From contig JANIIK010000508.1 of the NCBI GenBank assembly GCA_027704905.1, positions 1 to 64,000 of the forward strand: a DNA stretch of 64,000 nt, read 5' to 3'. The stretch is from Muraenolepis orangiensis (lineage: Eukaryota > Chordata > Actinopteri > Gadiformes > Muraenolepididae). The stretch's first letter is position 1. Each line of letters starts with the position of its first letter. A program made the position numbers and the translations under genes. Positions 9,971 to 22,684 of the stretch are shown piece after piece. Below the pieces are notes generated by a model. The model made no database searches, was not told where the DNA came from, and saw nothing but the letters and a program-made list of their open reading frames with translations.

Positions 9971-12370
9971 ATTTACTGCAGCCGCAAAACGGGCCTTTAT
10001 AGAGGACGGCATATATCATAGACTGCACATTGCCATGGCTACACCGACAACGTTCCCGTGAGCCCAGGTTTCACAATGCCTGCCTCCCTGTAACCATGGA
10101 ACGGCTCCACACTTGAAGGGGCTCGCGATGCGAACAATTGTTTCAAAGGGCACTTATTTCACCACTGTCTATTCTATATTACCATGCACTTTACTGCAAC
10201 ACTTGCACTCTGGTTACATGCTAAATTATTCTCGCTCTACTCTAATTGTGCAACGACAATGCATTTTTATCCAGCCTAATCCAAACTACAATGTGCACTA
10301 GAGCAATGATTCGTGTCTACAAACTGACATGTCATTTCCACGCATGTGCACTTTTACGGTTGGCAAAAGGTCGCGTACGTCTTGTTTCTATTATATACAA
10401 AGTATGGCGTGTTCGACTGCTAAACGCCATTTCATAGTCTCTGAATACGTAAAAACTCTCAACCAAGTCGCGATTTGTTTCGATATTATTCTAAACGAAC
10501 GTGTGATAAATGTTCGGCTTCACTTCCAGACACGTACGCATTGAAGGGATGGCAAAATAACACCACTCTTTGGCCACATTTGAGCTTCGGTCATATGTAC
10601 ACCTGATCGACATGCCAGGGATGGACACGAAGGAATCTCTCAAGGCTTTTAAATCACTGCAAGCTTATCCGTTGTTCCTCAGTTAAACCGCTATTTAACA
10701 GTTATTTCATACTAAAGGCATTTTATTATGAGTTTTCGAACGGTTTTCATTCCAATAACAGATCATTTGTACCAAAACATTGAATAAAGCAAACAGTCAC
10801 CAATCGGACTGAATATACTTAATAGTGACCTGACAGGACGTATACATGTACATGCAACAGGGTGCTGTGGTTGGGCAACCAACACAGCCAGACAAAAAGA
10901 AAATAGTTAAGGCGAGGGGGATATGCAAGAAACACCTTCAGGTTACAATGTACGGGATACCCTAGGTTCTTTACAGGTAAGGAGAGAGATGTGGTTCCAA
11001 AGTTTAATAATTCAATTGATTGGAAGGGGAAAGGATAGGGGTCCGGACGGATCTGCGGGAGACAAGCGTCAGTCAATAATTTTATTTAACTCCAGTTGAT
11101 ATAAAATCGATATAAAAATATACATGTAGAGAATACATGTTACTGGGTTCCAAACAGGTATACCTATACAATTAGCCTACGGCCAATTAAACAACAAAAG
11201 GGAACCGAAACCAAACTACAGATTAGAGGCAAGTGTGTACAAAGACACAACAGCAGGTGGCGTTCTGACCGACCTGAGGACAGAACATACACACATCCAT
11301 AAATAAAACAATTCGGTAGATAAAAACAGAAAGCTTGGCAGAAAAATGACCTCGGATGCCATAAGGACAAGCCTACAATACCCGCAACCTATAGATAGCC
11401 TACCTGTCAGTACGAGCAACCGGGAAGTCAGGTGTCCAAGAGGCAGATCACTGGGTGCACCGGGCTTTTATAGGGGATCACGACTCATTGTCGAATTGTC
11501 TGCCAGGTGTGAATGCAAGCCCCATACATCTTTTCTCAGACCCAATAATCACTGGCTGCCCTGCCTGTCGCATACATATAATTCAGCGGTTTTCACTTTA
11601 TTGTTCTTTTTTTATTGTGTACATACAGTATCTTTATGGTAGGCCTATAGTTTTTTTGTAAATGCATAATTCGAGAGGGAACGGGGCGTAAGCGTTCCAT
11701 TGTACTTGTTTGAACATCTTGAATCTTGAGTCGCGAGTGACCCGCAGAGTCGCGAGTGACACGAAGGCTCAGAGTTATTTTGTATGAATTGCATGTATCC
11801 AGGCCTCTCGCTTTGTTTCTCGTTCTGGAATCCTCAGGAACCGTATACTAGAAACCCATTTGTGCAACCAATAACACGACAACTTAACATAACACGCGCG
11901 CACATATGCACACACACGCGTGCGCATTCGCGCTTATACACACACACGCGCATGCACGACTTTGGCTGTGACGTCATGAGAAACATCGCAATTACAAGAG
12001 TCAAAAGTTGGATTGTTGCCGTTACATCTTTCGATTTAAGTATGGTGTATGGTCCACAACACTCCTTGGTCTATCGTTACTTATATGGCACGTTAAAACA
12101 AGTAATCAACACACGTCTCTCCTTAGGCTCGGTAATTGGCAATTATTTCCCCGGAACATGGTTCTCGTTTCCTTTACGTATGAGCCAAGAGCGTCCCCCT
12201 CTCGGCTGCTCATTAATAACTCTTTAAATGAGCTACAATCTCCCACTTGCGTCACAATGGAATCCTCAACGTCTCCGCGATGTTCTCGTTGCGTGTGCAG
12301 ACAATGCTGTACGCCCCTCTGTTCTCTCTATGGTACGGTGCTGCTAAGTGAAATGAGTTGTATGGCAAAG
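9971..12370 (-). repeat. 5S rDNA spacer (NTS), copy 2
   Basis: This is the upstream spacer of the 5S fragment at 9941-9970. It is nearly identical to 18518-18734 plus 19681-21805 plus 22685-23140, and to 25721-27454, in the same orientation. It has no LINE or LTR insertion. It is truncated on the right at 12370/12371, where it joins the 3' end of the two-ORF retroelement within the word TATGGCAAAG. The first about 400 bp downstream of a 5S 3' end and the 5S 3' half itself are missing at this junction. Confidence 0.8.
9996..10001 (-). promoter_or_regulatory. TATA-like box of 5S gene
   Basis: TATAAA lies at -26 to -31 from the first base of the 5S fragment (9970), matching the TATA-like element near -28 known for many animal 5S genes. 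The same box and spacing occur at 18543-18548 and 25746-25751. Confidence 0.7.
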
Positions 12371-12439
12371 CCATACCCCGCCATACCCAACAAAGCCTAT
12401 CATGCCAAAATAATCCAGCCTGTCACTCGTGAGCCCAAT

Positions 12440-12860
12440 CGCAGCCTCCTCCTACTCCTCCTCCTCCTCCTCCTGTCCATCGGTCTCCTCACAAACCTGA
12501 CAAAGACAACATAACGCAGACAGGACCTCTCCTCTCCACAGCCTCTCCTTACTCCTCCAGGCCGCAGGTCTCCTCACTAACCAGACAGACATTAAAACCG
12601 TATGACACCGACAACCCAAACCAGACAATAGTAGGTCGACCCCCTGCCTCCTCTTACTCCCCCAGGCCCCAGGTCTCCCTACCAACCAGACAAAGACAAC
12701 ATAACAGTACAAACTGGACACTAGCGAGTCGACCCGCAGCCTCCTCCCGCTCCTCCAGGCCACAGGTCTCCTCACTAACCAGACAACACAAAACATAACA
12801 AAGAACATATAAACCCTCATTCTCACACATACCAGCCAGTCCCTCTCACTCCTATGGCTC
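12440..12860 (-). repeat. 3' UTR tandem repeats of the two-ORF element
   Basis: About four imperfect units of roughly 100 bp, each with CTGGTTAGTGAGGAGACCTG-like and GAGGAGGCTG words on the minus strand, end in a GGA triplet run (12447-12477). The ORF1-only copies do not carry this 3' UTR. Confidence 0.65.
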
Positions 12861-15800
12861 AGCCGAACCCCCATGCTAAAGCCCTATCCTTCCCTATCCT
12901 AACTAACGTGCTCCCCTCTATAAACACCTCACCAAACCTATCGCCCTCTAAATATTTGTACAGTGTGCCTATGCTACTCACCAATATGCCCCTAAAAATA
13001 CCCCATAAAGCCACATCCCTCTTCTCGTAATGGGCCAAGTTCCTCCTGACCTTGACCGCAAGCCTTGCATGGCTCAAGGTGTAGTTGAGCAGGCTGACAT
13101 TACACCCAGCCACTCTCATTCATCCCAAACAGCCATAACTCTCTCCAATCTAACCTCGCAATCAGTCCATCCGTCCAACACCTCCCAATCAGCTCCTTCA
13201 TCCTCTCAAAAAAACCTGCAAGCATGCGACATTCATAAAACTCATGTATACACGTCTCCACAGCCTCACCACACACATCACACCTTACATTGGCATCAAA
13301 CATACTCACAATTAAATTATTATAAACCCTATTGTGCCGTAATAAAAAATCTAAATCCTCACATTCATGACTATTATACTTGACCTTAACATTCATTCAT
13401 ATCCTCTCCACATCCAAGACCGCAATTACACCTTTCCATGCTCTCTCCCCGGCCGGCCTCCTCACCTCTCCCTTCCTGAGACAAGCGTACACCATTCGCG
13501 CCTTCACATCCACCAGATTCACCCTCCCCTCCCCCTCTCCCACATACATGTCTACCTCTTTTACTCCCCCCCCCCCCTCCCCCCCAGTCTTACTCTCAAT
13601 TAGCCTTACCCAGTCCCCCGGTATCCCCTCTCTAATCCTCTCCATTACCCCCTCCGCTGTCCCCAGTCCCATCTCCCCCCCCCCCACTCACTGACCCCAT
13701 CTACTATCACCTGCGCCCTCATAAACCCCGGCACATATTCATACACTATGTCCTTGATCTTCCTAATCCCTGCTCTCCAAATAGCCCTGTTGAATAATGT
13801 GCCCCCCTCAAACAGCACCCGTGGGGTCAGGAACACCGGCTGCTCCCACACCTGTGACACAAACACACTCATACCTCACATTCACCACAAACTCACCCCA
13901 TGCGCTCAGTACCTCCCTGTAGAAATCAGACACACCCGTTAACATACCCCTCATCAATCTCATGTATACTGCACTCGCACCGCACCCCCCACATTTATTG
14001 ATGGCCTCCCCTAAGAACACCTTCCAAACGTGATCCCCTTATCCCTCAAATACTTCACCATTATTTTAACCCTTAAAGCCCTTCTCTTCTGATCTAAATT
14101 AACCAATTTCAACCCTCCACTACTATACTCATTCTCTAATACCTCCCTAGCTATCTTGACCCCCTTCCCTCCCCACAGAAAGTCACTCACCAGTCCATTC
14201 ACTTCCTTAACCACGCTCTCCGGCATATCCAACACACTCATCACATAAACCAGCTTACTCATCACCAACGCATTCACAACCACCACCTTACCCCGTAGCT
14301 TCAATCCACTCAATTGCCAAAATCCTAACGTCTTCTTAATCTTATTTACTATCCCTTCATACAGTCTATCCCGTCCCTCTCTACTCTCAATGCCCAAATT
14401 AATCCCTAGCACCCTCATATATCCCTGTTCCTCCTTCAGCCCTATCTCCGCCCTACCTGCTCTCACCGCCCCTATATACATGATCTCTGATTTCTCTAGA
14501 TTGATCCTAGCACCTGACGCCCTACCGTATTCCCTCACACTCTCCAGCACCTCACCTACACTCTCCCTGTCCCTCACCGTGATGGTTGTATCATCTGCAT
14601 ACTGGTACACAAGACTTACCCCCCCTCCTGGTAGTTCTATGCCTCTAATCCCGTGATTCCGGTTCAGAAGCACCGCCAACGGTTCTGCTGAGATTGAGTA
14701 CAGCAGAGGCGAGAGCGGGCAACCTTGCCTTACTGACCTCTCTAGCCTAAACTTATCCGTTACCAGACCATTAACCTTAACACAACTGACTGCTCTATCG
14801 TACATGGTCCTAATCCATCCTACCATCCTTTGCCCAAAGCCTACCTTCTCTAACACCTTAAATAAGTAGCCGTGATCTACTCTATCAAAGGCCTTATTTA
14901 GGTCTAAACTCATCACTATCCCTCCTTTCCCCCCCCTTCATGTGCTCTATCGTATCCCTAATACTCCCTACCGTATCCGCAATGTCCCTACCCGGTATAC
15001 TATAGGCCTGCGTGTTACCCACCACCGTCCCTATAACTCCCTTAACCCTATTTGCTAACACCCGTGCCAATATCTTAAATCACCATTTAACACACTGATA
15101 GGCCTATAATTCTCTAGCCTGTCCCTATCACCTTTCTTATGTATTATGCTCACTAATCCTACCGTCATACTCCCCGTCATCTCTCCCTTTCCCTCTATCC
15201 ATCTAAACAACCTATCTAGAATCGGTGCCAACTGCTCCCTAAATGCTATATAAAATTCCCCTATCAAACCATCTGTCCCTGGGCTTGTGTTCCTCTCTAA
15301 ACCTCCTATTGCTACGTCTATCTCTCCTACCTCTATCTCCCTATCACACATGTCCCTGTCAGCCTCACTTAGCCTAGCCTCTATCCTATCTACCACCCTC
15401 CTCCTCCCTCCTATATAACTCCCCTACTCTCCCTATAATCCCAACAAAATCTGTTATCACCTCACCACCCTTCCCTCTTATCTGCTCTAACCAGCACACC
15501 TTCCCCTTAGCCTTCTCTAGCCCCAAGAAAAACCTAGTGCACCTTTCTCCCTCCACTACATTCCTTGCCCTACTTCTTACTATCACCCCATACACCTCCC
15601 CCTCTCTATTTCCCTCAGCTCCTCCTTTAACCGTACATACTCCCCTATCTCAAACCCCCCCCCTCACCCGCCCTCTCTGTCTCCCTTACCAACCCAGCCC
15701 TTACTCTCCTCTCTCTTCTCTCTCAAGCCTGTTCCTCACTCTACAATACCCTATACTCAGCTCCCTGACCTCTCCCTTCAGCCTCTCCCACCATGTCCCT

Positions 15801-16623
15801 ATATCATCCAAATACAACCTCTCTCTTCCTCATCTCTATCCTCTCCCTTACTTTTACCTTATACCTTTCATCCTTCAACAAAACAGCATTCAAACACCAC
15901 ACGCCTCCCCCCCTCCACTCTACCTGCATCCCTATACTGAACTCTAACACCCTGTGGTCGCTCAAGGCCGTGTCCCTATACTCAATCCTACCTATCCTAC
16001 CCTCTATGCCTTTATCTACCACCACCAAGTCTATTCTACTCTGCTTTAACCCCCCCCCCAACTGCCTGACGTCTAGAGAAAACCCTCCCCTGCGGATTCC
16101 TCTCTCTCCATACATCAATCATACCCCCTGCTCTCATACCACCCTCCAGCTGCCTCCTGGACGAATCACTCCTCCACATCATCCCCACCGCTATATCCAG
16201 CCTCCCCCGCCACACATTATAGTCCCCCACCACTATACTATCCTCCCCCCACACCTCCCCTAACTCACTAAAAAACACCCTCCTCTCCCTCTCCTCATTC
16301 GGCGCATACACACAATAAACCCTAAACACTCTCCCCAAATACCCAAAGCTAACCCCCACTAGCCTCCCTCTATCATCATTCACCACCAACCTAACCCCCT
16401 CCACCACACCCTGCCTAACTAAAATGGCTACCCCGCTCGCCTTTGCCTCTCCCTGGCTCACAAACACATCCCCCAACCATTCCCTCCTTACATCCTTCAC
16501 CACACTATCGTCCCAATGCGTCTCCTGCAGACATAATATCAGCCTCACACACACACACAAGGCCTGCTGTCTCCTCCAGTAATCCCTCAACCCATTCACG
16601 TTAAAGGATGTGACTTTCACCAT
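12859..16623 (-). pseudogene. ORF2 (APE endonuclease + reverse transcriptase), many frameshifts
   Basis: The start ATG at 16623 (MVKVTSFNVNGLRD) is 9 nt after the ORF1 stop. The endonuclease (16623-15804, two frames) keeps TSFNVNG, LCLQETHWD, VVGDYNVW and LSDHRVLEF. The linker and reverse transcriptase follow at 15595-13808 with SPGTDGL, ENYRPISVL, LDLNKAFDRVDH (motif A), RQGCPLSPLL (motif B) and YQYADDTT (motif C). A C-terminal Cys/His motif lies near 13310 (CDVCGEAVETCIHEFYEC). At least six frame changes and gaps break the frame. The residues needed for catalysis are still recognisable, but the copy cannot make a whole protein. The motif order and the Cys/His tail fit the Tx1/L1 group. Confidence 0.85.
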
Positions 16624-16632
16624 TGTGAGTTT

Positions 16633-18275
16633 TTAAAACACAAACAAATCCAACCCACTACCTCCGGCGCTTCTCCCCCTTCCCGCCCCCCTCTTCCCCC
16701 CCTTCTGCCTTAATGCAGCCACCGCCACATGCGTCTTCTCCATATCCGCACTCCCCACACTATTCCCTGAATACATGTCCATATCCTCCTCAAGAACAAT
16801 GTACTTCACTGTACCACCTTCAGCACCTATAACACCCCCCTCCCCCACAATAACCTCGGAGCCCCCCGCAGACTTACCCCTACTGTTGTCCACCACCATG
16901 CCTCCATTGTCCTTGTTGTGGTCCCCACCGCCTTTGTCCATGGCTCCGTTGTCCACGTGACTCCCCCCATCGATGGCGCTGGTGCTGGCTTTGTTGTCGT
17001 CCTTGGCCTTCGAAATAGCCTCGTCTTTGCCCGCCTTGGCCCCCATGGCCGTGCTGGCCCGTGTGCGCCACACGGGCCTTTCTCCCAGTGCCAGCGCCTG
17101 CTTCCTCCTCCCGTGTAGTGGAGGAACCCTCCTACACTTTCACCGCGTTGTGTGCGTCCCCGCCGTCGTCCTTTCGCCCGCCATCTCCTCCTCCTGGGTC
17201 CTTGGAGGCGACCTCCACCTCCTTTCTCTCCTGGGGTCCGCCATCTTGGTCCACACCCTCGTCCATACTCTCCATCATGTCTCCTCCCTCGTCGTCCCCG
17301 CCATCTGCGCTCTCCTCACTGCTTGCGTCCGCCGTGCTCTGCTTCGCCGCCCGCCTCCGTCTCTCCGTCTCCCCCACGATCAGCTGTGTGGTCCGTGGCT
17401 CCTCCCCTTTCCTCGCCACCGTTCCCCTCAGCTGCGCCACCATTTGGCGCTTGGCCACGCCCCTCTCCTCCGTCAGCGCCTCCGCCATCTCGCGGTTGGC
17501 CCGCGTCACCACCTCTTGCGCTATCTCCGTCATCCCGTCGGCCTTCTTTGTAGTTTTCACTACTATTTGGGCCTTGTTTACTTGTGTTAGCATTGGCCTT
17601 CCTCCTTAGCTCAGAATCCCTGGCGTAATGCCCCTGGGTCCCGCAGTGGTGGCATTTAAATTCAGGGCACTCCCTCATGATGTGCCCTGGTTGCATACAC
17701 TGCCTACACAGCCTCACCTGGTTATCATGAACGACCCGAAAGTAGCCAGGTCCCGCTGCCGTCTCAAAACGCACAGAGTACGGCAGGGACTTCACGTCTT
17801 TCCCAAACGCTACGTGGGCGATGCGGGTTCCATCATACACATTGGTACCTGGCCATGTCTTCCTCTTTATGGGCCTAACTGGCCTCACCCCCCACCCCTC
17901 CAGCTTCTCCACAATCTCCCCGTCGGTCATGTAGACAGGGAGCCCCATGAATGACACCACCACCTCCCTGCGGTTGAGCTCCCTGCCTACTATCTCGACA
18001 TTCCCACACTTCACACCGTCCTTCAGCCTTCCCTTTCCGTGCACATCGTCCATCGTTACCTCATAGTGGTTCCCTACCATCCTGGCTCCACGAACCCTCC
18101 CGCAACCATCCTGAATCGCCCGTAGCAGCTCATGAATGCTTACCGCAGCGTTCTCCTCCATCTCCACCAACAGCGTTAGCGTTCTAAAGCACGTTGTGTC
18201 CTCCTCCTCCGCTCTCTCCTTGCCGTTGTCCGTGTTCTGGGGGTCGTCATTGGGTTGTCCGGGTCCGTTAGCCAT
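16633..18275 (-). pseudogene. ORF1 of the two-ORF element, frameshifted
   Basis: I choose the ATG at 18275 (MANGPGQPNDDPQ) because it matches the starts of two other copies. The longer reading from 18395 only translates a GT microsatellite. Conserved parts: VVVSFMGLPVYMTDGEI, SLPYSVRFETAAGPGYF, knuckle 1 CRQCMQPGHIMREC (intact) and knuckle 2 CHHCGTQGHYARDS (last Cys changed to Ser). Frameshifts occur near 17320-17590 and near 17073-17132. The C-terminal part (17073-16633) keeps the TRASTAM motif and ends LDLFVF-TAA. The stop and the ORF2 ATG lie in the same frame. Confidence 0.8.
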
Positions 18276-18350
18276 GCGGTCTGTCCTATACTCACACACA
18301 CTTTCACACAAGCCCCAGAACAGCAAGCTGCCTGGGGCACACAAACAAAT

Positions 18351-18382
<32 letters not shown>

Positions 18383-18494
18383 TCACGCCTCTCACACACT
18401 ACACCTGCTCTCACCGTCCTCTCGAATAAACTCCTCCTACTCCTGCACGAGCCACTAGTTGGTCTGCTGCTTAAGTCCCACACCGTCACATAGG

Positions 18495-18517
18495 GTTCAG
18501 GGGGGATGGTCGTAAGC
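18495..18517 (-). rRNA. 5S rRNA gene, 5' fragment (23 nt)
   Basis: The minus strand reads GCTTACGACCATCCCCCC then TGAAC, the first 23 nt of 5S with a few changes, then switches to element sequence CCTATGTGACGG. The same 5' junction is seen at 25698-25720. Confidence 0.78.
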
Positions 18518-18542
18518 ATTTACTGCAGCCGCAAAACGGGCC

Positions 18543-18548
18543 TTTATA
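18543..18548 (-). promoter_or_regulatory. TATA-like box of 5S gene
   Basis: TATAAA lies at -26 to -31 relative to the 5S start at 18517, inside a strongly conserved block (GCGGCTGCAGTAAAT just before the start). Confidence 0.7.
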
Positions 18549-18734
18549 GAGGACGGCATATATCATAGACTGCACATTGCCATGGCTACACCAACAACGT
18601 TCCCGTGAGCCCACGTTTCACAATGCCTGCCTCCCAGTAACCATGAAACGGCTCCACACTTGAAGGTTTCAAAGGGCACTTATTTCACCACTGTCTATTC
18701 TATATTACCATGCACTTTACTGCAACACTTGCAC

Positions 18735-19680
18735 TGTCAAGTTTGTTTTTGTTTTCCCCACTTGAAGGGCTCAGGCAACGTGATCAAGGAAGGATATAAC
18801 TCTGACTTTTCTTTGACCTTAGTTTGTCGTTTATTTGGTTTGACAAATGGTTGTCACAATAGCAGGTTATAAACCTGAAATGGTATGAAAGGAAATGTTT
18901 CAACATCAACATAATACATAGGCTATAATAATATCAGTTCATTCAAATAAACAATTACCAAATGCATTTTCATTAAGGACATTCATTCAGCATTTACCAA
19001 TAATCAACATTATTCTTTAAGCTTAACCATGTGATGAATGTCATGCATCAAAATGTTCAAACAATATATTCAAACTGTTGTAATGTCAAACATTGCAGGC
19101 CTACAGCCCACGTATACACTACAGACCGCAGGAACACCATGTCCCAGGGTGCACCGGGGCCACATGTTACAAACATTCGATGCTGAGCAGAGCTAACATG
19201 CTAACATGCTAGCTAACAGCTAACATAAGCAAAGCACATGAACATAAAGCAAGCAAAGCACATGAACATAAAGCAAGCAAAACACATAAAGCAAGCAGGG
19301 AAGGCGAATGTAAACATACCATTGGGCTATCACGTTCCTGGTCTGAATGCAGCCAACTTCCTGGGCAAAATGCACTACCTGAATGAGCTGGGGCTTCAAT
19401 TTAAGCCCTCTGGGGCTGCCCACATAGATGCCAGACGGTAAACCAGTCAAGCCCTGACGTGCTGCCCGCGTAGATGCCTGATATAAATTATTATTTCTTT
19501 ACTCCTAAAGTTCATTTAATTTCAATTTACCTAATAGTTAACAGTAGAAAATAGTTGCAAGGAGTACATTTTATCATTTAGGGGGCATTTAAATTATACC
19601 ATTTGTTTTGGATAAATCATATATGTAATTTTGAGTCAATAGAATACATTTGGCTATCTTTGCTCCTAAAGAGTTTAACA
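18735..19680. mobile_element. Solo LTR (946 bp) in 5S spacer
   Basis: Comparison with the uninterrupted spacer at 10200 shows an insertion that starts TGTCAAG and ends TTTAACA, so it has TG...CA ends with short inverted termini. It is flanked by a perfect 5-bp duplication TGCAC (18730-18734 and 19681-19685). These are the hallmarks of a solo LTR left after recombination between two LTRs. Inside is a small tandem repeat AACATAAAGCAAGCAAAGCA (19219-19292). Orientation and family are not determinable here. Confidence 0.8.
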
Positions 19681-21805
19681 TGCACTCTGGTTACATGCAA
19701 AATTATTCTCGCTCTACTCTAATTGTGCAACGACAATGCATTTTTATCCAGCCTAATCCAAACTACAATGTGCACTAGAGCAATGATTCGTGTCTACAAA
19801 CTGACATGTCATTTCCACGCATGTGCACTTTTACGGTTGGCAAAAGGTCGCGTACGTCTTGTTTCTATTATATACAAAGTATGGCGTGTTCGACTGCTAA
19901 ACGCCATTTCATAGTCTCTGAATACGTAAAAACTCTCAACCAAGTCGCGATTTGTTTCGATATTATTCTAAACAAACGTGTGATAAATGTTCGGCTTCAC
20001 TTACGCACGTACACGTACGCATTGAAGGGATGGCAAAATAACCCCACTCTTTGGCCACATTTGAGCTTTGGTCATATGTACACCTGATCGACACGCCAGG
20101 GATGGACACGAAGGAATCTCTCAAGGCTTTCAAATCATTGCAAGCTTATCCGTTGTTCCTCAGTTAAACCGCTATTTAACAGTTATTTCATACTAAAGGC
20201 ATTTTATTATGAGTTTTCGAACGGTTTTCATTCCAATAACAGATCATTTGTACGAAAACATTGAATAAAGCAAACAGTCACCAAATCGGACTGAACATAC
20301 TTAATAGTGACCTGACAGGACGTATACATGTACATGCAACAGGGTGCTGTGGTTGGGCAACCAACACAGCCAGACAACGCCACCTTGGGAGTTGCGCTAA
20401 AGGAAATAGTTAAGGGGAGGGGGATATGCAAGAAACACCTTCAGGTTACAATGTACGGGATACCCTAGGTTCTTTACAGGTAAGGAGAGAGACGTGGTTC
20501 CAAAGTTGAATAATTCAATTGATTGGAAGGGGAAAGGATAGGGGTCCGGACGGATCTGCGGGAGACAAGCGTCAGTCAATTATTTTATTTAACTCCAGTT
20601 GATATAAAATCGATATAAAAATATGTGTTTGATACAAAAATATACTTCCAGCCTGCTGTATTAAAACATTGACCTATCTAGGGGTTATTAGCTTTGAAGG
20701 CGCATGTTCCAACCCGGGGGGTGGGGGTATACTGACAACTAGGGGGCTCCTAGTGCAAGCTAAACACCACACTTGACTCGGGATCACACACAGCAAACTA
20801 GAAAAGGAGTGACCATAAAGTGCATTTAATTCAGGCTCACGCATGCCGAGAGTGTTAAGACCCCAGGTAGGCTAACAACCTCCCCCCTAGGATGGCACCT
20901 TACCCGGACTATAGGCTAGCTAACAGATAGCTTCAAGATATAGCACAACAGGCCGGTTGGTTGGAACAGAATGGTATAGGTTACAAGGTAGAGAATACAT
21001 CTTACTGGGTTCCAAACAGGTATACCTATACAATTAGCCTTCGGCCAATTAAACAACAAAAGGGAACCGAAACCAAACCAAACTACAGATTAGAGGCAAG
21101 TTTGTACAAAGACACAACAGCAGGTGGCGTTCTGACCGACCTGAGGACAGAACATACACACATCCATAAATAAAACAATTCGGTAGATACAAACAGAAAG
21201 CTTGGCCGAAAAATGAGCTCGGATGCCATAAGGACAAGCCTACAATACCCGCAACCTATAGATAGCCTACCTGTCAGTACGAGCAACCGGGAAGTCAGGT
21301 GACCAAGAGGCAGATCACTGGGTGCACCGGGCTTTTATAGGGGATCACGACTCATTGTCGAATTGTCTGCCAGGTGTGAATGCAAGCCCCATACATCTTT
21401 TCTCAGACCCAATAATCACTGGCTGCCTTTCCTGTCGCATACATATAATTCAGCGGTTTTCACTTTATTGTTCTTTTTTATTGTGTACATACAGTATCTT
21501 TATGGTAGGCCTATAGTGTTTTTGTAAATGCATAATTCGAGAGGGAACGGGGAGTAAGCGTTCATGTTGCGTATGACAAATGAACATCTTGAATCTTGAG
21601 TCGCGAGTGACCCGCAGAGTCGCGATTGACCCGAAGGCTCCCAGTTATTTTGTATGAATTGCATGTATCCAGGCCTCTCGCTTTGTTTCTCGTTCTGGAA
21701 TCCTCAGGAACCGTATACTAGAAACCCATTTGTGCAACCAATAACACGACAACTTAACATAACACGCGCGCACATATGCACACACACACACACACGCGTG
21801 CGCAT

Positions 21806-22684
21806 ACTTTTATGTTTGCAACAAACATAAAATGTTTGCAACAAGATGCTGAATGTGTTCTACCAGTCGGTGGTAGCCAGTGCCATCTTCTCCGGAGTCG
21901 TGTGCTGGGGAAGCAGGTTGAGATCAGCAGACGCCAACAAGATCAGCAGGATTGTCAGGAAGGCTGGCGCTGTCCTGGGGGTCCAGCTGGACTCCTTGTT
22001 GGTGGTGTCTGAGAGAAGGATGCTGCGCAAGCTGCGTAGTATCCTTGACAACAACTCTCACCCTCTCCATCAGGTGCTGACCTCATATAGAAGCACCTTT
22101 AGTAACAGACTCATTCCACCCAGGTGCACCACAGAACGCCATAGGAAGTCCTTTCTTCCTGTGGCCATTAGACTCTTTAATTCCTCTACCTCGGGTCGTG
22201 AGAGGGACAGTGGAGACTCAGTGACCTGAGGCCAACGTACTTATTTTTTTTAATTTTTTTTTTTTTTTGGTCAACGCACTGTAATCATCTCATTGTACTT
22301 TGCACTGTAAATTCTATTTCAAATCCGAATTCACTTTTCACTTTTTCACTTTTCACTTTTCACATGTCACTTTTCAGTTGAGTTATTTATTAATATATTA
22401 TTACTGCCAATTTGCACTATACGTATTGTTGTGTATTGTATATACCTACGTATTACTGTTATAATACTGTAAATTATCTTCATTTATCAATACATTTAGA
22501 CTTCATTTAGAATTATTTTAACTATTTTTGTTTATAATAGTTTTATTTTAGTTAGTTGTTGTTTTGTTTTTTAGCTTAGGTATTAGTATTTTTGTGTGTG
22601 CATTTATTCCCCCTGTGTCAACTGTTGCACCTTAATTTCCCTCGGGATTAATAAAGTTTTCTGAATCTGAATCTGAATCTGAAT
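21806..22684 (+). mobile_element. Rex1/CR1-like LINE 3' end in 5S spacer
   Basis: The insert interrupts the spacer between GCGCAT and CGCGCTTATA. It carries the C-terminal end of a reverse-transcriptase ORF (21846-22229), a 3' UTR and a tail of four CTGAAT units (22661-22684) after TTTCCCTCGGGATTAATAAA, a tail type common in fish LINEs. It is 5' truncated. Confidence 0.8.
21846..22229 (+). pseudogene. C-terminal fragment of Rex1/CR1-like LINE ORF2
   Basis: The 127 codons begin in the post-catalytic thumb region (FYQSVVASAIFSGVVCWGS) and end with the characteristic HRKSFLPVAIRLFNSS of these LINEs. The catalytic motifs are upstream and missing. The frame is open to its natural-looking stop, so the insertion is fairly recent. 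Confidence 0.75.

Larger units (their letters stand above)
12371..18494 (-). mobile_element. 5S-targeted Tx1-clade (Mutsu-like) LINE with ORF1 and ORF2
   Basis: This is the only copy here with both ORFs. Its 5' end follows 23 nt of 5S rRNA (18495-18517). It contains a 5' UTR with a GT microsatellite (18355-18382), ORF1 (18275-16633), ORF2 (16623-12860) and a 3' UTR of tandem about 100-bp units (12440-12860). It ends against spacer DNA without the 5S 3' half. Tx1-clade elements with specific targets are known, and the Mutsu group is known for 5S rRNA genes. The assignment here rests on the target and the ORF architecture. Confidence 0.85.

Noticed and set aside
10113..10544. Short open frames repeated at 19723-20087 and 25863-26294
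   Set aside because: Same reason: repeated spacer DNA, no coding pattern, no family match.
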